Source of the DNA: Azophilus sp965200465
GTDB taxonomy: Bacteria; Pseudomonadota; Gammaproteobacteria; Pseudomonadales; Azotimanducaceae
Assembly: GCA_965200465.1 (NCBI GenBank)
Contig: OZ241358.1
Location: 1 to 64,000, forward strand
DNA: 64,000 nucleotides
Direction: 5' to 3'
Positions within the stretch are counted from its first letter, which is position 1. Each line of letters opens with the position of its first letter. The notes under the pieces were generated by a model. The model saw only the letters and a list, made by a program, of their open reading frames with translations. It was not told the DNA's origin and searched no databases. Below are positions 26,087 through 35,388 of the stretch, piece after piece. Both the position numbers and the translations under genes were made by a program.

Positions 26087-28297
26087 CTAGAAGTGCATCG
26101 CCAGGCTGACCCCCCACCAGCGCGGGCGGTTGTAGTATTGCTCCACCATGCCGAACAACGCCAAGCCGGACAGGTCGAAGGTCTGCACCAAGTGCTGTTC
26201 GTCGCCAAGGTTGTGGACGAAGGCGGCCACCGACCAGCGGCTTGCGGCGCTGGTGTACATCAGCGAGGCGTTGGTCAGAACGTAGCCGTTCTCCTCCACC
26301 GTGGGCAGCCCGGTCAGCGAGAAGTAGTGCTTGGAGCGGTGCAGCATGTCGAACTGCGCCGCCATGGTGCCGCCAAGCGCCGGCCATTGGTAGCGCACCA
26401 AGCCGTTGACGTTCCACTTGGGGGACTGCACCGAGGTGGTCTTGGGAGCGCCGCCGCCAAGGTCCACCTCAATGTCGTTGTAGGCGAAGCCAAGAATGAC
26501 GTCCAAGCCCTCCGTGGGCGTGGCCTTGAGCTCCAGTTCGGCGCCGTAGGACTCCGCATCCGCATTGGTGGTGATGGTGTCGATGCCGACGATCTGGAAG
26601 GCCTGGTAGTCCTTGTAGTCGTAGTAGTAGGCGGCGCCGTTGAGAATCATCAGGCCGTCGAGCAGCCGGGACTTGAAGCCCACCTCGAAGGCGTCAAGCT
26701 GCTCCGGGTCGTAGCTCATGGTGGCGTCGTCATAGGCCAACGGCGGGTTCAGGGGAAAGACGGGGGAGTTGTAGCCGCCGCCCTTCACGCCCCGGTTCCA
26801 ACTGCCGTAGAGCATCAGGTCGTCGCTTAGGTCGTAGTTCAGCGCCAAGCGGACGGAGAACTCGTCGTCCTTCCGCTCCCCCTGATAGGCCGCCGCCTGG
26901 GCCAGGATGTTCGGGTTGCCGTTGCGCTGCACGGCGCCGGGGATGAAATCGACCACGTTGACGAAGTATTCATGGTCCTTCTCGTCCCGAATCCAGCGGG
27001 CGCCGAGAACGCCGGTCAGCTGGTCGGTCAAGCGCCGCTCCACTTGGCCGAAGACGGACCAGGACTGAGTGTTGGTCTCGTAGGGGTTGTCCAGGCCGGA
27101 CACCGCCGGGGTGTCGCCGGCCGGGTCTATGAAAGGCTCGGTCTCGGCGCCGTTGGAGTCGTCCAGGGACAAGTCCAGGTAGTAAACTCCCGCCACCCAG
27201 TCCATGTTTTCCGTGGCGCCGTTCAGCCGCACTTCCTGGGAGAACTGCTCGGCGTCCGTGGTGAGGAAGAAGTTGAAAAACGGCGCCGGGGAGGCGTCCG
27301 AGTCTTCAATGTAGTCCCGCTTGACGGTGGAGTAGTCTGAAATGGAGGTCAGCGTGAAGCCCTCGAAGTCCCACTTGACGGTGGCGGAATAGCCTTTGGT
27401 CTCCAGCTTGTTGAAGCCGTCCTTGTCGTAGTCCCCCTCGTAAACGTCGCCGTCGTTGTCGATGTAGCCGAGCACCTCGTTGACCAAGTTGGGCGTCAGC
27501 ACCCCGTCTTCAATGGCGGTGACGTGCTCGAAGAAGCCGGTGGATATGTCCTGTTCCGACTGGCGCGCATTCAGCAGCAGCGAAAAGGCGTCCGTCGGCT
27601 CGAACAGCAGCTGGATGCGCCCCGCCCAGTCGTTCGCGCCGTTGAGGCGCTTGTCGAGCAGGCGGTTCTTGATGTAGCCGTCGTTGTTGTGGGTGGCCAG
27701 CGAGAGCCTGGCGGAGAGCACGTCGCTGATGGGGCCGCCGGCGGCGCCCTCGAACTTGATCTGATCGTAGCGCCCCACCGTCAACTGGCCGTAGCCGCCC
27801 ACTTCCTGGGAGGGCTTGACGGTGATGAAGTGGGCCAGCCCGCCGGTGGCGTTGCGCCCGTACAGGGTGCCTTGCGGGCCGCGCAGCATCTCCACCCGCT
27901 CCATGTCGAAGAGCATGAAGCCGGTGCCGGACATCTGGCTGATGTAAACCTCGTCCAGATACACCGCCACCGGGCTTTCGACGTTGGTGGTGAAGTCGCT
28001 GCTGGCCACGCCGCGCATGGCGATGGCGTAGTTGGCCTCCCCGTTCGGCTGCACCGTATGCACCCCGGGCGCCATGGAGGTGACCTGCTGGGCGTTGGTG
28101 TAGCCGAGCTGGCGCATTTGCTCGCCGGTCACGGCGCTGATGGCGATGCCGACGTCCTGAACGTTCTGCTCGCGCTTCTGCGCGGTGACGACGATCTCAT
28201 CGATGACCATAAGGCCGGAAGCCGGCTCGGCCTCCCCGTAAGCGGATGTGGCCAAGCTCAGGCCAATGAGCAGCAAACCCAGCGTTCTTGCGTTCAT
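26087..28297 (-). CDS. TonB-dependent outer-membrane receptor
   Basis: This 736-residue receptor has a signal peptide (about 1-22), a TonB-box-like region followed by IDEIVVTAQKREQNVQDVGI, a plug domain with VYLDEVYI, MERVEMLRGPQGTLYGRNATGG, and a C-terminal barrel ending with aromatic Phe after a WWGVSLAMHF strand. This subgroup is common in marine and sphingomonad-type bacteria and takes up large or scarce substrates; the ligand is unknown. The upstream region to 28440 lies between divergent or unrelated genes and probably holds the promoter; an inverted repeat CGCCTTC/GAAGGCG lies about 60-85 bp upstream of the start. Confidence 0.93.
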   Translation of the reverse strand: MNARTLGLLLIGLSLATSAYGEAEPASGLMVIDEIVVTAQKREQNVQDVGIAISAVTGEQMRQLGYTNAQQVTSMAPGVHTVQPNGEANYAIAMRGVASSDFTTNVESPVAVYLDEVYISQMSGTGFMLFDMERVEMLRGPQGTLYGRNATGGLAHFITVKPSQEVGGYGQLTVGRYDQIKFEGAAGGPISDVLSARLSLATHNNDGYIKNRLLDKRLNGANDWAGRIQLLFEPTDAFSLLLNARQSEQDISTGFFEHVTAIEDGVLTPNLVNEVLGYIDNDGDVYEGDYDKDGFNKLETKGYSATVKWDFEGFTLTSISDYSTVKRDYIEDSDASPAPFFNFFLTTDAEQFSQEVRLNGATENMDWVAGVYYLDLSLDDSNGAETEPFIDPAGDTPAVSGLDNPYETNTQSWSVFGQVERRLTDQLTGVLGARWIRDEKDHEYFVNVVDFIPGAVQRNGNPNILAQAAAYQGERKDDEFSVRLALNYDLSDDLMLYGSWNRGVKGGGYNSPVFPLNPPLAYDDATMSYDPEQLDAFEVGFKSRLLDGLMILNGAAYYYDYKDYQAFQIVGIDTITTNADAESYGAELELKATPTEGLDVILGFAYNDIEVDLGGGAPKTTSVQSPKWNVNGLVRYQWPALGGTMAAQFDMLHRSKHYFSLTGLPTVEENGYVLTNASLMYTSAASRWSVAAFVHNLGDEQHLVQTFDLSGLALFGMVEQYYNRPRWWGVSLAMHF

Positions 28298-28574
28298 AAG
28301 AATCTCTCCTGCAAAGCCAAAGGGCGCAGTCGCCTCCTGCCAAGCGTCGCTTCGAGCGCCTTCAGCCTAAGCCGAAGGCGGCCTGCGCCCACCTCAACGC
28401 CGGCAACGACAATAAGAGTTCCGCCCACGGATGTCAAAATTTTTGAACGGTTGTCCTAAAATAGCCCTAAGCGGGCGTTTTTCCCCGCGAAATGCCGGTT
28501 GCCAAAAAACACCCCGGCTTCAGGACCGGTTGCGGGCCGCGTCGGCCGCGCAGCAGCTTGACTCGAGTCATGCG

Positions 28575-31500
28575 TCATCCAAGCGGGGGAGTTTCCGGGA
28601 TGGTTGGCTGCGCCGGATGCGGAGGGGCTGCAGGCACCAACGTGGGTAGCAGCCACAGACGCCAACCGCCCATGCCGTTGCTAACTGGTGGAGCTACAGT
28701 CACCGTGAAGCGTCGCTCCAAACGTGACCCGTCGCCACCAGTGGCCGTCACGGTCAACACAGCGGCACCTTCGCCAGTCGCCACAACGGTCAACAGGTCG
28801 TCGGCAATGCTGGCCGAGGCCACCTGTGGATTGCTGGACTCCACCTCGTAGGTGGCTGCACCAAGGAAATAGGCGAACACACTGGTCAAGTCCAGAGTGG
28901 CACTGCCATGCGACATCAATGTTTGGTTTGGGAATCCGTAGAGGGTAAGTGGCGCATCCGCTAGCGTTTGGATGCCTAAGAAGCAAAGGTGATGATCGGA
29001 ATCGTCCCAATAGGCTGGATTTAGACACGACGGGTCGGCAGGAACGGACGGAACTTTGTCAAAGTTGACGATCACCGACTGGTTTCCTTTCGGGGTGACT
29101 GAAATAGCGTCGCTGCGGTCCCAACCCGCTCTTACGCGAGCCTCACCCAACGACGTGACGCCGCCGGAAGCGGACAGACTAACCGACATATCAAACGGAG
29201 CGCCTTCACGCACTCGTATTGCGATCTCCATGGAACGCCCCTTAAGCGGTGCCCCCCCTGCTAGACGAACCAGTTCTAGGTTGAGGGGGAAAGGCGCACC
29301 GGGGTTGTTGATCAAATCCAGCTTCCTAAGGTTGATCAGCCCATTGAACAGATTAGGTGGCAAAGTGCCCAAGTGACAGCACACCTTCAGCGTCACCAAG
29401 GACGACAATCCACGAAACACACCGGACTCCAGCGCAGGGGGGCCTACCAGTGCTAGAAGTCGCAATTCGGACAAGCCGTCGAAGACTCCTAATTGCAGAG
29501 ATTGCAAGGATCGACCACCTGCATACAGACTACGCAAGCGGTGCAGTCCGTCAAACAGGCCCACCGGCAAGACCTTGTATTCATCGCCTGATAAATTGAG
29601 TTCCCTGAGGTTAGGCAAGCCTCCTAGAAGGCCCGGATGGAGCGTCTTGAGTTGATGGTCTGTAAGCGATAAGTTCTCTAAGTTAGACAAACCATGAAAT
29701 GCGCCGGTCTCTATTGTCGTTAGTTGGTCATTGCCTTCCAACGCCAGATCCACAAGATTAGGCAGTTCCCTGAACGCACCGGAGCCTATTGCGGTCAATT
29801 CTCCATGATCAAGATACAGTGATTCCAAGTTGGTTAGTTCGTTAAAGGCATCTGGATCTATGGTTTTCAGCGCTGCTCGACCTAGATTAAGCCAAGTTAA
29901 GCTAGAAAGTCCTCGAAACCAATCAGGCTCTAATTTCGTAAACTCATTTCCCCACATACCTAAATTTGTCAAGTTTGGCAAACTTTCGAAAACGCCAGGG
30001 GGTAGCCTAGTTAGGTTGTTATCACCCAAGTACAGCGCCTCAAGGCCGGATAATCCGTTAAATGCTCCTCGTCTCAATGTCTGTAGGCCGATGCCATTCA
30101 ATCTGAGTTCATGTAGCCGGGGCAGTCCATCGAATACGCCAGGGGGCAGCTCCACCAATGGGTTGCCTGACAAGTACAGCGTCCGCAGGCTGCTCAGTCC
30201 GCTAAATGCGTTTGGCAGCAGAGCCGTTATCCGGTTTCCCCTTAGATCCAGCTGAATCAAGTTTGACAGCCCGTCAAACGCCCCCGACTCTAGCGCGGTT
30301 AAGCCGAGACCATATAGGTCGAGTATGCCAACGCTGGCGAAATCTGCGGCTGCGATGTTCGCACATGACTTGCCGGTAGTTTCCTCAAGAGCGCGTTGAA
30401 TGGCCAACGCTCGGTCGCACACCGGAGTAAGAGGGCGGGTGCCACGCTGCTTCAGAAGGAAAACCTCGCCCGCCACCAAAACCGCAGCCTCTCGGTCCCA
30501 ATCATTGTTGGTCTCCACATAGTAGGTCACCTCGCCGTTGCCAACGCCTTCGTAGCCCTGCGTAACGGAAACAAACTGATCATGGGAACGAGCCATCCAT
30601 GCACAGCCCGGTGCCGTGGACACCCGAATCTTGAATTCGCCGCCGGACGTCGGCACGGTTTGAATTTCAGGTGACAGATCGTAGGCGCAGCGCTTGGCGC
30701 TCCTGCGGAAATTGGCTACAGCACGGTTTGTGTTGTTGAGGCTGCGTGCCGCATCCGCTGGACCATCCACCCTGCTCGACTGCTCATCACCCGGAACACC
30801 AAGCGGCGCACCCGACTCGTCTGGGTACCTATGATTTAGGTTCGAGAACCGGGGGATGCGTTCACCACCCCAAGCCATGATGGTGTACCATACGGCAGGA
30901 GGTCGGAGCGGGTCAGGAGGCAAGGGTTTGGGAAGCTGATAGCCGTGACTGTAGGGGAATTTTCCGCTTGTGTGTGGTTGTACCCCCCTTTGATGCACAA
31001 GCCCCATGTTGTGTCCTAGATAGTGAGCAAAATGAAACTGAATCCGATTGGAATTGACTGGGTTAAAGGCATAGCGCTCTGCATCATATGCCATAGGATT
31101 AGTTATGTTCACATAAAACGCAAAGAAATTCCCTATCCCCCTATCGCCGCTGTGAAACAGGACCAAATCCGCTGCGTAGTTGTCGCGCAGGGCGTGAACC
31201 TCATCCATGTAGCCATCCGACTCGCCAACAAGAAGATAAAAGCCGTCTTGCCCCGCCTCTTTGGCGTCTTCATTTGTAAAATCCACCTCAAAAGCGCCCA
31301 CTAATGCCAAGCGTTGCCGCACCCCGCTGACGCGATAGGCTTCATTAGTGCTAGCGATGTCGTGGTCAATCAGGGTGCGCATAGCCCGATGCCCGCCTTG
31401 GGCTTGACGCGTAATCGGAGGGTAAACAACGAGCACGTCGATAATGGAGCCGTCATCGGCGGGAATGGTGCTGTCGGAAGCGCTTGCCACGGCAAAAGCA

Positions 31501-32150
31501 ACAGCGCCCACCGAGCTAGCAACGCCGGCGGATTGCAAAGTGTCTTCTGCATTTGGCGTAGCTAGTTCCCTAGGATGCGGTAAATTGGGTGCTGCCAATT
31601 GACGAATGACGGCGACGGCGCCCTTGGCGCTGATGCTGTGGGTCGTCCCAGGCAGCCATACCGTGCCTTCCACCATTTCGTTGTTGGCTACCAGCACCAC
31701 CATGCTTAGCGGCTCACCCTCCACGCGGCCGGTCAGGGCGTAGCCCGTTGTCGTGGGTTCGGTGCGATCAAGCACCGTGTCAAACGCCGCATCCGCGAAT
31801 AGATTGAGCATCAGGCTTGCCGGACGCTTTGCCTCCACATTCCGCCGCGCCTCCGCCAATTGGTGCAAATCCAGCCGCGCTGTCCGGTTACGCAGGACTG
31901 GGGAGAGGTGGGGCACAGCGCCAAGGTGCCGATTTTCGCGCCATTCCTCCTTGGCTAGGCGGCCTTCACGAAACAGGTCTTGAGGTGCCCGCCGCATAAC
32001 TACGGCTCCTTTGTCCGCGGAAAACAATCCGCTGTTCGCAGCGACGGCACCAAACGGCGGATGCACCAGCAGGAACGATGCTGCAAACACCCGCAACGCC
32101 AAAGGCATCAGCCATCCGCGGTTCGGATACTGGCCCCGGGTCTTGCTCAT
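28575..32150 (-). CDS. Secreted LRR protein with degenerate reprolysin-like zinc-protease domain
   Basis: About 1191 residues. After a signal peptide (about 1-38) comes a reprolysin-like metallopeptidase region. The helix reads HFAHYLGHNMGLVH, giving H376, H380 and H386 of HExxHxxxxxH, but the catalytic Glu is Tyr377; a Met-turn IMAWG follows near 425. Next are a BACON-like domain (about 485-570), around fifteen leucine-rich repeats of the LPxGxFDGLxxLxxLxL type (about 610-960), and an Ig-like domain of the bacterial Big2 kind near the C-terminus (about 1080-1155). It is probably extracellular or surface-bound and used for binding. ATG 32150 has GGAAAC upstream; ATG 32162 is also possible. 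The gene is AT-richer than its neighbours, suggesting acquisition. Confidence 0.85.
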   Translation of the reverse strand: MSKTRGQYPNRGWLMPLALRVFAASFLLVHPPFGAVAANSGLFSADKGAVVMRRAPQDLFREGRLAKEEWRENRHLGAVPHLSPVLRNRTARLDLHQLAEARRNVEAKRPASLMLNLFADAAFDTVLDRTEPTTTGYALTGRVEGEPLSMVVLVANNEMVEGTVWLPGTTHSISAKGAVAVIRQLAAPNLPHPRELATPNAEDTLQSAGVASSVGAVAFAVASASDSTIPADDGSIIDVLVVYPPITRQAQGGHRAMRTLIDHDIASTNEAYRVSGVRQRLALVGAFEVDFTNEDAKEAGQDGFYLLVGESDGYMDEVHALRDNYAADLVLFHSGDRGIGNFFAFYVNITNPMAYDAERYAFNPVNSNRIQFHFAHYLGHNMGLVHQRGVQPHTSGKFPYSHGYQLPKPLPPDPLRPPAVWYTIMAWGGERIPRFSNLNHRYPDESGAPLGVPGDEQSSRVDGPADAARSLNNTNRAVANFRRSAKRCAYDLSPEIQTVPTSGGEFKIRVSTAPGCAWMARSHDQFVSVTQGYEGVGNGEVTYYVETNNDWDREAAVLVAGEVFLLKQRGTRPLTPVCDRALAIQRALEETTGKSCANIAAADFASVGILDLYGLGLTALESGAFDGLSNLIQLDLRGNRITALLPNAFSGLSSLRTLYLSGNPLVELPPGVFDGLPRLHELRLNGIGLQTLRRGAFNGLSGLEALYLGDNNLTRLPPGVFESLPNLTNLGMWGNEFTKLEPDWFRGLSSLTWLNLGRAALKTIDPDAFNELTNLESLYLDHGELTAIGSGAFRELPNLVDLALEGNDQLTTIETGAFHGLSNLENLSLTDHQLKTLHPGLLGGLPNLRELNLSGDEYKVLPVGLFDGLHRLRSLYAGGRSLQSLQLGVFDGLSELRLLALVGPPALESGVFRGLSSLVTLKVCCHLGTLPPNLFNGLINLRKLDLINNPGAPFPLNLELVRLAGGAPLKGRSMEIAIRVREGAPFDMSVSLSASGGVTSLGEARVRAGWDRSDAISVTPKGNQSVIVNFDKVPSVPADPSCLNPAYWDDSDHHLCFLGIQTLADAPLTLYGFPNQTLMSHGSATLDLTSVFAYFLGAATYEVESSNPQVASASIADDLLTVVATGEGAAVLTVTATGGDGSRLERRFTVTVAPPVSNGMGGWRLWLLPTLVPAAPPHPAQPTIPETPPLG

Positions 32151-32240
32151 GGTTGTTTCCATTATGTCCCCTATCCCACTTATCAGTCTACCACTAGCAA
32201 TCCGTTTGCTGCATGGCTTTAATTCCTAAGGCGCTGCCAT

Positions 32241-33407
32241 TCAGCCTGTTTCCTTGAAGAGTTCGCGCCCGATCAGCATGCGGCGGATTTCCGACGTGCC
32301 GGCGCCGATTTCGTACAGCTTGGCGTCCCGCAGCAGCCGGCCGGCCGGATAGTCGTTGGTGTAGCCGTTGCCGCCGAGAATCTGGATGGTCTCCAGCGCC
32401 ATCCAAGTGGCCCGCTCCGCGGCGTACAGAATCACGCCGGCGGCGTCCTTGCGGTTGACCTCGCCGCGGTCGCAGGCGCCGGCCACCGCGTAAACATAGG
32501 CCCGGCAGGCGCTCAGCGCCGTGTACATGTCCGCCATCTTGCCTTGGATGAGTTGGAATTCGCCGATGGGCCGGTCGAATTGCCGCCGCTCGTGGACATA
32601 GGGCGCGGCCACGTCCAGGCAGGCGGCCATGATGCCCAGCGGCCCCGCGGCCAACACCACGCGCTCGAAGTCGAGGCCGCTCATCAGCACCCGCACGCCG
32701 CCGCCCTCCTCGCCGAGCACGTTCTCCTCCGGCACCTCGACGTCGTGGAACAGCAGTTCGCCGGTGTTCGACCCCCGCATGCCCAGTTTGTCCAGCTTTG
32801 CGCCGCGTCCGACCTTGTGCGAACGCTCGACGATGAACGCAGTGATGCCCCGCTCCCGGCGTTCCGGTTCGGTCTTGGCGTACACCACCATGACATCGGC
32901 GTCCGGGCCGTTGGTTATCCAAGCCTTGCTGCCGTTGAGCAAATAGCCGCCTTGAACCTTCTCGGCGCGCAGCCGCATGCCCACCACGTCCGAACCGGCG
33001 CTTGGCTCCGACATCGCCAACGCGCCAACATGCCGGCCGCTTATGAGGGCTGGCAGATGGCGCGCCTTCTGCCCTTCGGTGCCGTTGCGGTAGATCTGGT
33101 TGACGCACAGGTTGGAGTGGGCACCGTAGCTTAAGCCCACCGAGGCGGAGGCGCGGCTGATCTCCTCCATCGCCAAGACATGGGCTAGGTAGCCCAAGCC
33201 GCTGCCGCCGCATTCCTCGCCAACGGTGACGCCGAGCAGGCCAAGCTCGCCAAGCTGCGGCCACAGTTCGTTGGGAAAGGCGTTGTCCGCATCGATTTGC
33301 GCGGCGCAAGGCGCGATGCGCTCACTGGCGAAGCGCCGCGCCGACTCCCGCACCAGCTGCAGGCTCTCGTCAAAAGCGAACTTCAGGGCGGGAATGTCCG
33401 GCATCAC
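32241..33407 (-). CDS. ivd: Acyl-CoA dehydrogenase, probably isovaleryl-CoA dehydrogenase
   Basis: This 388-residue flavoenzyme has ALAMSEPSAGSDVV, the FAD-binding WITNG stretch and the C-terminal YEIGAGTSEIRRMLIGREL, all acyl-CoA dehydrogenase signatures. The segment LMSGLDFERVVLAAGPLGIM carries the Glu that acts as base in isovaleryl-CoA dehydrogenases, and GLSYGAHSNLCVNQI is also IVD-like. It oxidises isovaleryl-CoA in leucine breakdown, passing electrons to ETF. A TetR gene lies 17 bp upstream on the same strand, probably its regulator. Other leucine pathway genes are not adjacent in this window. Confidence 0.9.
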   Translation of the reverse strand: MMPDIPALKFAFDESLQLVRESARRFASERIAPCAAQIDADNAFPNELWPQLGELGLLGVTVGEECGGSGLGYLAHVLAMEEISRASASVGLSYGAHSNLCVNQIYRNGTEGQKARHLPALISGRHVGALAMSEPSAGSDVVGMRLRAEKVQGGYLLNGSKAWITNGPDADVMVVYAKTEPERRERGITAFIVERSHKVGRGAKLDKLGMRGSNTGELLFHDVEVPEENVLGEEGGGVRVLMSGLDFERVVLAAGPLGIMAACLDVAAPYVHERRQFDRPIGEFQLIQGKMADMYTALSACRAYVYAVAGACDRGEVNRKDAAGVILYAAERATWMALETIQILGGNGYTNDYPAGRLLRDAKLYEIGAGTSEIRRMLIGRELFKETG

Positions 33408-33424
33408 AAGCGTCCAAGCTGGAC

Positions 33425-34087
33425 CTAGACCGGCGCCGGATCGCCGCCCTCCTTGACCAAGCGCAGGAAGTGCTCGATCAGCAGGTTGCGCAGCCGGGCG
33501 CCGCGGGTCCGATGCGGCCGGCCATGGCCGATGAAAACCGTGTGGCCCTCAATGGAGGCCGAAATCATCAACGCCAGATCGGACTTGCGGGAGAGGCTCA
33601 GCCCGGGGTTGATCGAACCGATCACCTCGACCAAAACTTGGCGGTACTCCGCGTACATCCTCTCCATCTGCTGAGCGGTCCAAGGGTCTCGATTGGCCAG
33701 CGCCCAAAGCTCCGGGAAGAACAGGGTGGTGTTGCGGCTGGCCAAGTCGTCATAGACATAGCCGAGAATGCGGCGGAACTGCTCGTCCGGGTCCCCGCCG
33801 GCCTCCTCCCGCAACTGCTCGAACTGCTTGATGTAGCCGCCGATCACATCCTGCAGGAGGTCTTCGAGCAGGTCGGACTTGGCGCCGTAGTAGTAGCCTA
33901 GGTTGCCGGGCGACATGCCGGCCGCCTTGGCGATGCGCCGCATGGTCATGCCCCTGTGCCCTTCCTCAATGAACAGCTGGTGGGCGGCGTCGAGAATGCG
34001 GCGAACGGTTTTGCGGCCGGCTGAATAGGCGGCGGTTCCCGTCTTCAATTTCCGGGACGGGGCCGCGGCCGCGCCTTGGCCGCTCAT
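33425..34087 (-). CDS. TetR family transcriptional regulator
   Basis: This 220-residue regulator has a Lys/Arg-rich N-terminus, then the TetR DNA-binding domain with RRILDAAHQLFIEEGHRGMTM, RRIAKAAGMSPGNLGYYY and a ligand-binding C-terminal helical domain. It is co-oriented with the acyl-CoA dehydrogenase and diverges from the amine dehydrogenase genes. A palindrome in the divergent region (34186-34201) is a candidate operator, so it may control both directions. Members next to acyl-CoA dehydrogenases often sense acyl-CoAs; that is inference here. Confidence 0.9.
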   Translation of the reverse strand: MSGQGAAAAPSRKLKTGTAAYSAGRKTVRRILDAAHQLFIEEGHRGMTMRRIAKAAGMSPGNLGYYYGAKSDLLEDLLQDVIGGYIKQFEQLREEAGGDPDEQFRRILGYVYDDLASRNTTLFFPELWALANRDPWTAQQMERMYAEYRQVLVEVIGSINPGLSLSRKSDLALMISASIEGHTVFIGHGRPHRTRGARLRNLLIEHFLRLVKEGGDPAPV

Positions 34088-34185
34088 GTTGGGCCTTTCC
34101 TCCCCGTGCCGATTGGCGCCCGCGACTTGGAGACGGCCTTGGCGGAGATGAACTTGGCGTTCATGTTGCTCGTTGCATCAATAAT

Positions 34186-34201
34186 TAGTACGGTTGTACT
34201 A
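34186..34201. promoter_or_regulatory. Candidate TetR operator palindrome
   Basis: The 16-bp sequence TAGTACGGTTGTACTA is a perfect inverted repeat with a 4-bp centre. It lies about 100 bp upstream of the TetR gene and about 40 bp upstream of the divergent amine dehydrogenase operon, and it overlaps a TATACT that could be a -10 box. Size and location suit a TetR dimer site. Confidence 0.5.
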
Positions 34202-34242
34202 TACTCAGCACCTAGTCACAAGGCATTTGCGGAGGATTGCTC

Positions 34243-35376
34243 TTGAAACCCCTGTTGGCTCTCGCCGCCGGCTTGTTCTGCACCGCTTGGGTTCACGCCG
34301 AACTTTCCCCGGAACCCATGCCCAATGTCAAGACGCTGGAGACGCCCTACCCGGACACCTACGCCCTAGTGCATGACTTGGCCTTCGGCAGCCTGATCGA
34401 CTCCGCCTTCAGCTTGGTCGATATCGACACGCGGCGCTTCATGGGCATGCTGAGCGCCGGCCAGTTCGCCACCGTCAGCCATTCGCTGAGCCGCCAGGAG
34501 TTTTATGTTGGGGAGACCATCCACAGCCGCGGCGTGCGCGGCGCAAGGCAGGACATTCTGGCCATCTACGACTTCGCCAACCTCAGCTTGGCGGCGGAGA
34601 TCGACCTGCCGCCCAGGCGGGCCAACACGGTGGTCAACAAGGCCAGCACCGCCGTCACTGGGGATGAGCGCTTCCTGTTGATCTGGAACCAGAATCCAGG
34701 CACTTCGGTGACGGTCATCGACCTCGACGCACGGGCCATCGTCGGCGAGATCCCCACGCCGGGCTGCGCCCTGACCTATCCTGACCGGCGCCGCGGCTTC
34801 ATCATGCTGTGCGGCAACGGCGCCCTGCTGAGCGTCCAGCTCGACGACGAGGGACAAGCGGCCAGCGTTCAGTCCAGCGAGACCTTCAACGACATAGACG
34901 CCGACCCGCTGTCGGAGAAGGCCAGCAAGGTCGGCGATGTTTGGCACTTCGTCACCTACGGCGGCGAGGTGCAGCCGGTGGATCTGTCCGGGGAGGCGCC
35001 GGCCGTCGGCGCCCGCTGGTGGCTCACCAGCGAAAAGGAGCGGCTCGGAAACTGGCGGCCCGCCGGTTGGCACGGCACCGCCGGGCATGACGGCGGCCTG
35101 CTTTGGGTGGGCATGACGCCGGAAGGCTACCAAGGCAGCCACAAGGACCCGGCGCCGGAGATATGGCTGTTCGATGTCCAGTCAAAGCGCCGGCTGGAGC
35201 GCTTCAGCCTGCGCACGCCGGCCCTCAGCATCGCCGCGACCAAGCACGAACGGCCAAGGCTGCTGGTGGTGAACATTGCCGGGCAGCTTGACGTCTATGA
35301 CGGCAAAACCGGCGCCTATCAGCACAGCATCGGCGCCTTGGGCGACACGCCTTTCATGGTTCACGCCATTCAATAG
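34243..35376 (+). CDS. Quinoprotein amine dehydrogenase heavy chain (MauB-like), copy 1
   Basis: This 377-residue periplasmic protein has a signal peptide (about 1-20) and a seven-bladed beta-propeller typical of methylamine and aromatic amine dehydrogenase large subunits; blades show SLVDIDTRR, VTVIDLDAR, EIWLFDVQSKRR and LDVYDGKTG. The heavy chain carries no cofactor but holds the TTQ light chain encoded 12 bp downstream. TTG 34243 was chosen because GGAGG lies 7 nt upstream. MauE and MauD are not here but are present in the second locus at 39 kb, so maturation factors may be shared. Confidence 0.85.
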   Translation: MKPLLALAAGLFCTAWVHAELSPEPMPNVKTLETPYPDTYALVHDLAFGSLIDSAFSLVDIDTRRFMGMLSAGQFATVSHSLSRQEFYVGETIHSRGVRGARQDILAIYDFANLSLAAEIDLPPRRANTVVNKASTAVTGDERFLLIWNQNPGTSVTVIDLDARAIVGEIPTPGCALTYPDRRRGFIMLCGNGALLSVQLDDEGQAASVQSSETFNDIDADPLSEKASKVGDVWHFVTYGGEVQPVDLSGEAPAVGARWWLTSEKERLGNWRPAGWHGTAGHDGGLLWVGMTPEGYQGSHKDPAPEIWLFDVQSKRRLERFSLRTPALSIAATKHERPRLLVVNIAGQLDVYDGKTGAYQHSIGALGDTPFMVHAIQ

Positions 35377-35388
35377 GAGCGTTTCGGC

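Noticed and set aside
28358..28382. Hairpin CGCCTTC/GAAGGCG upstream of the TonB receptor as a terminator or riboswitch
   Set aside because: No following T run and no conserved aptamer pattern; kept only as a remark in the receptor entry.
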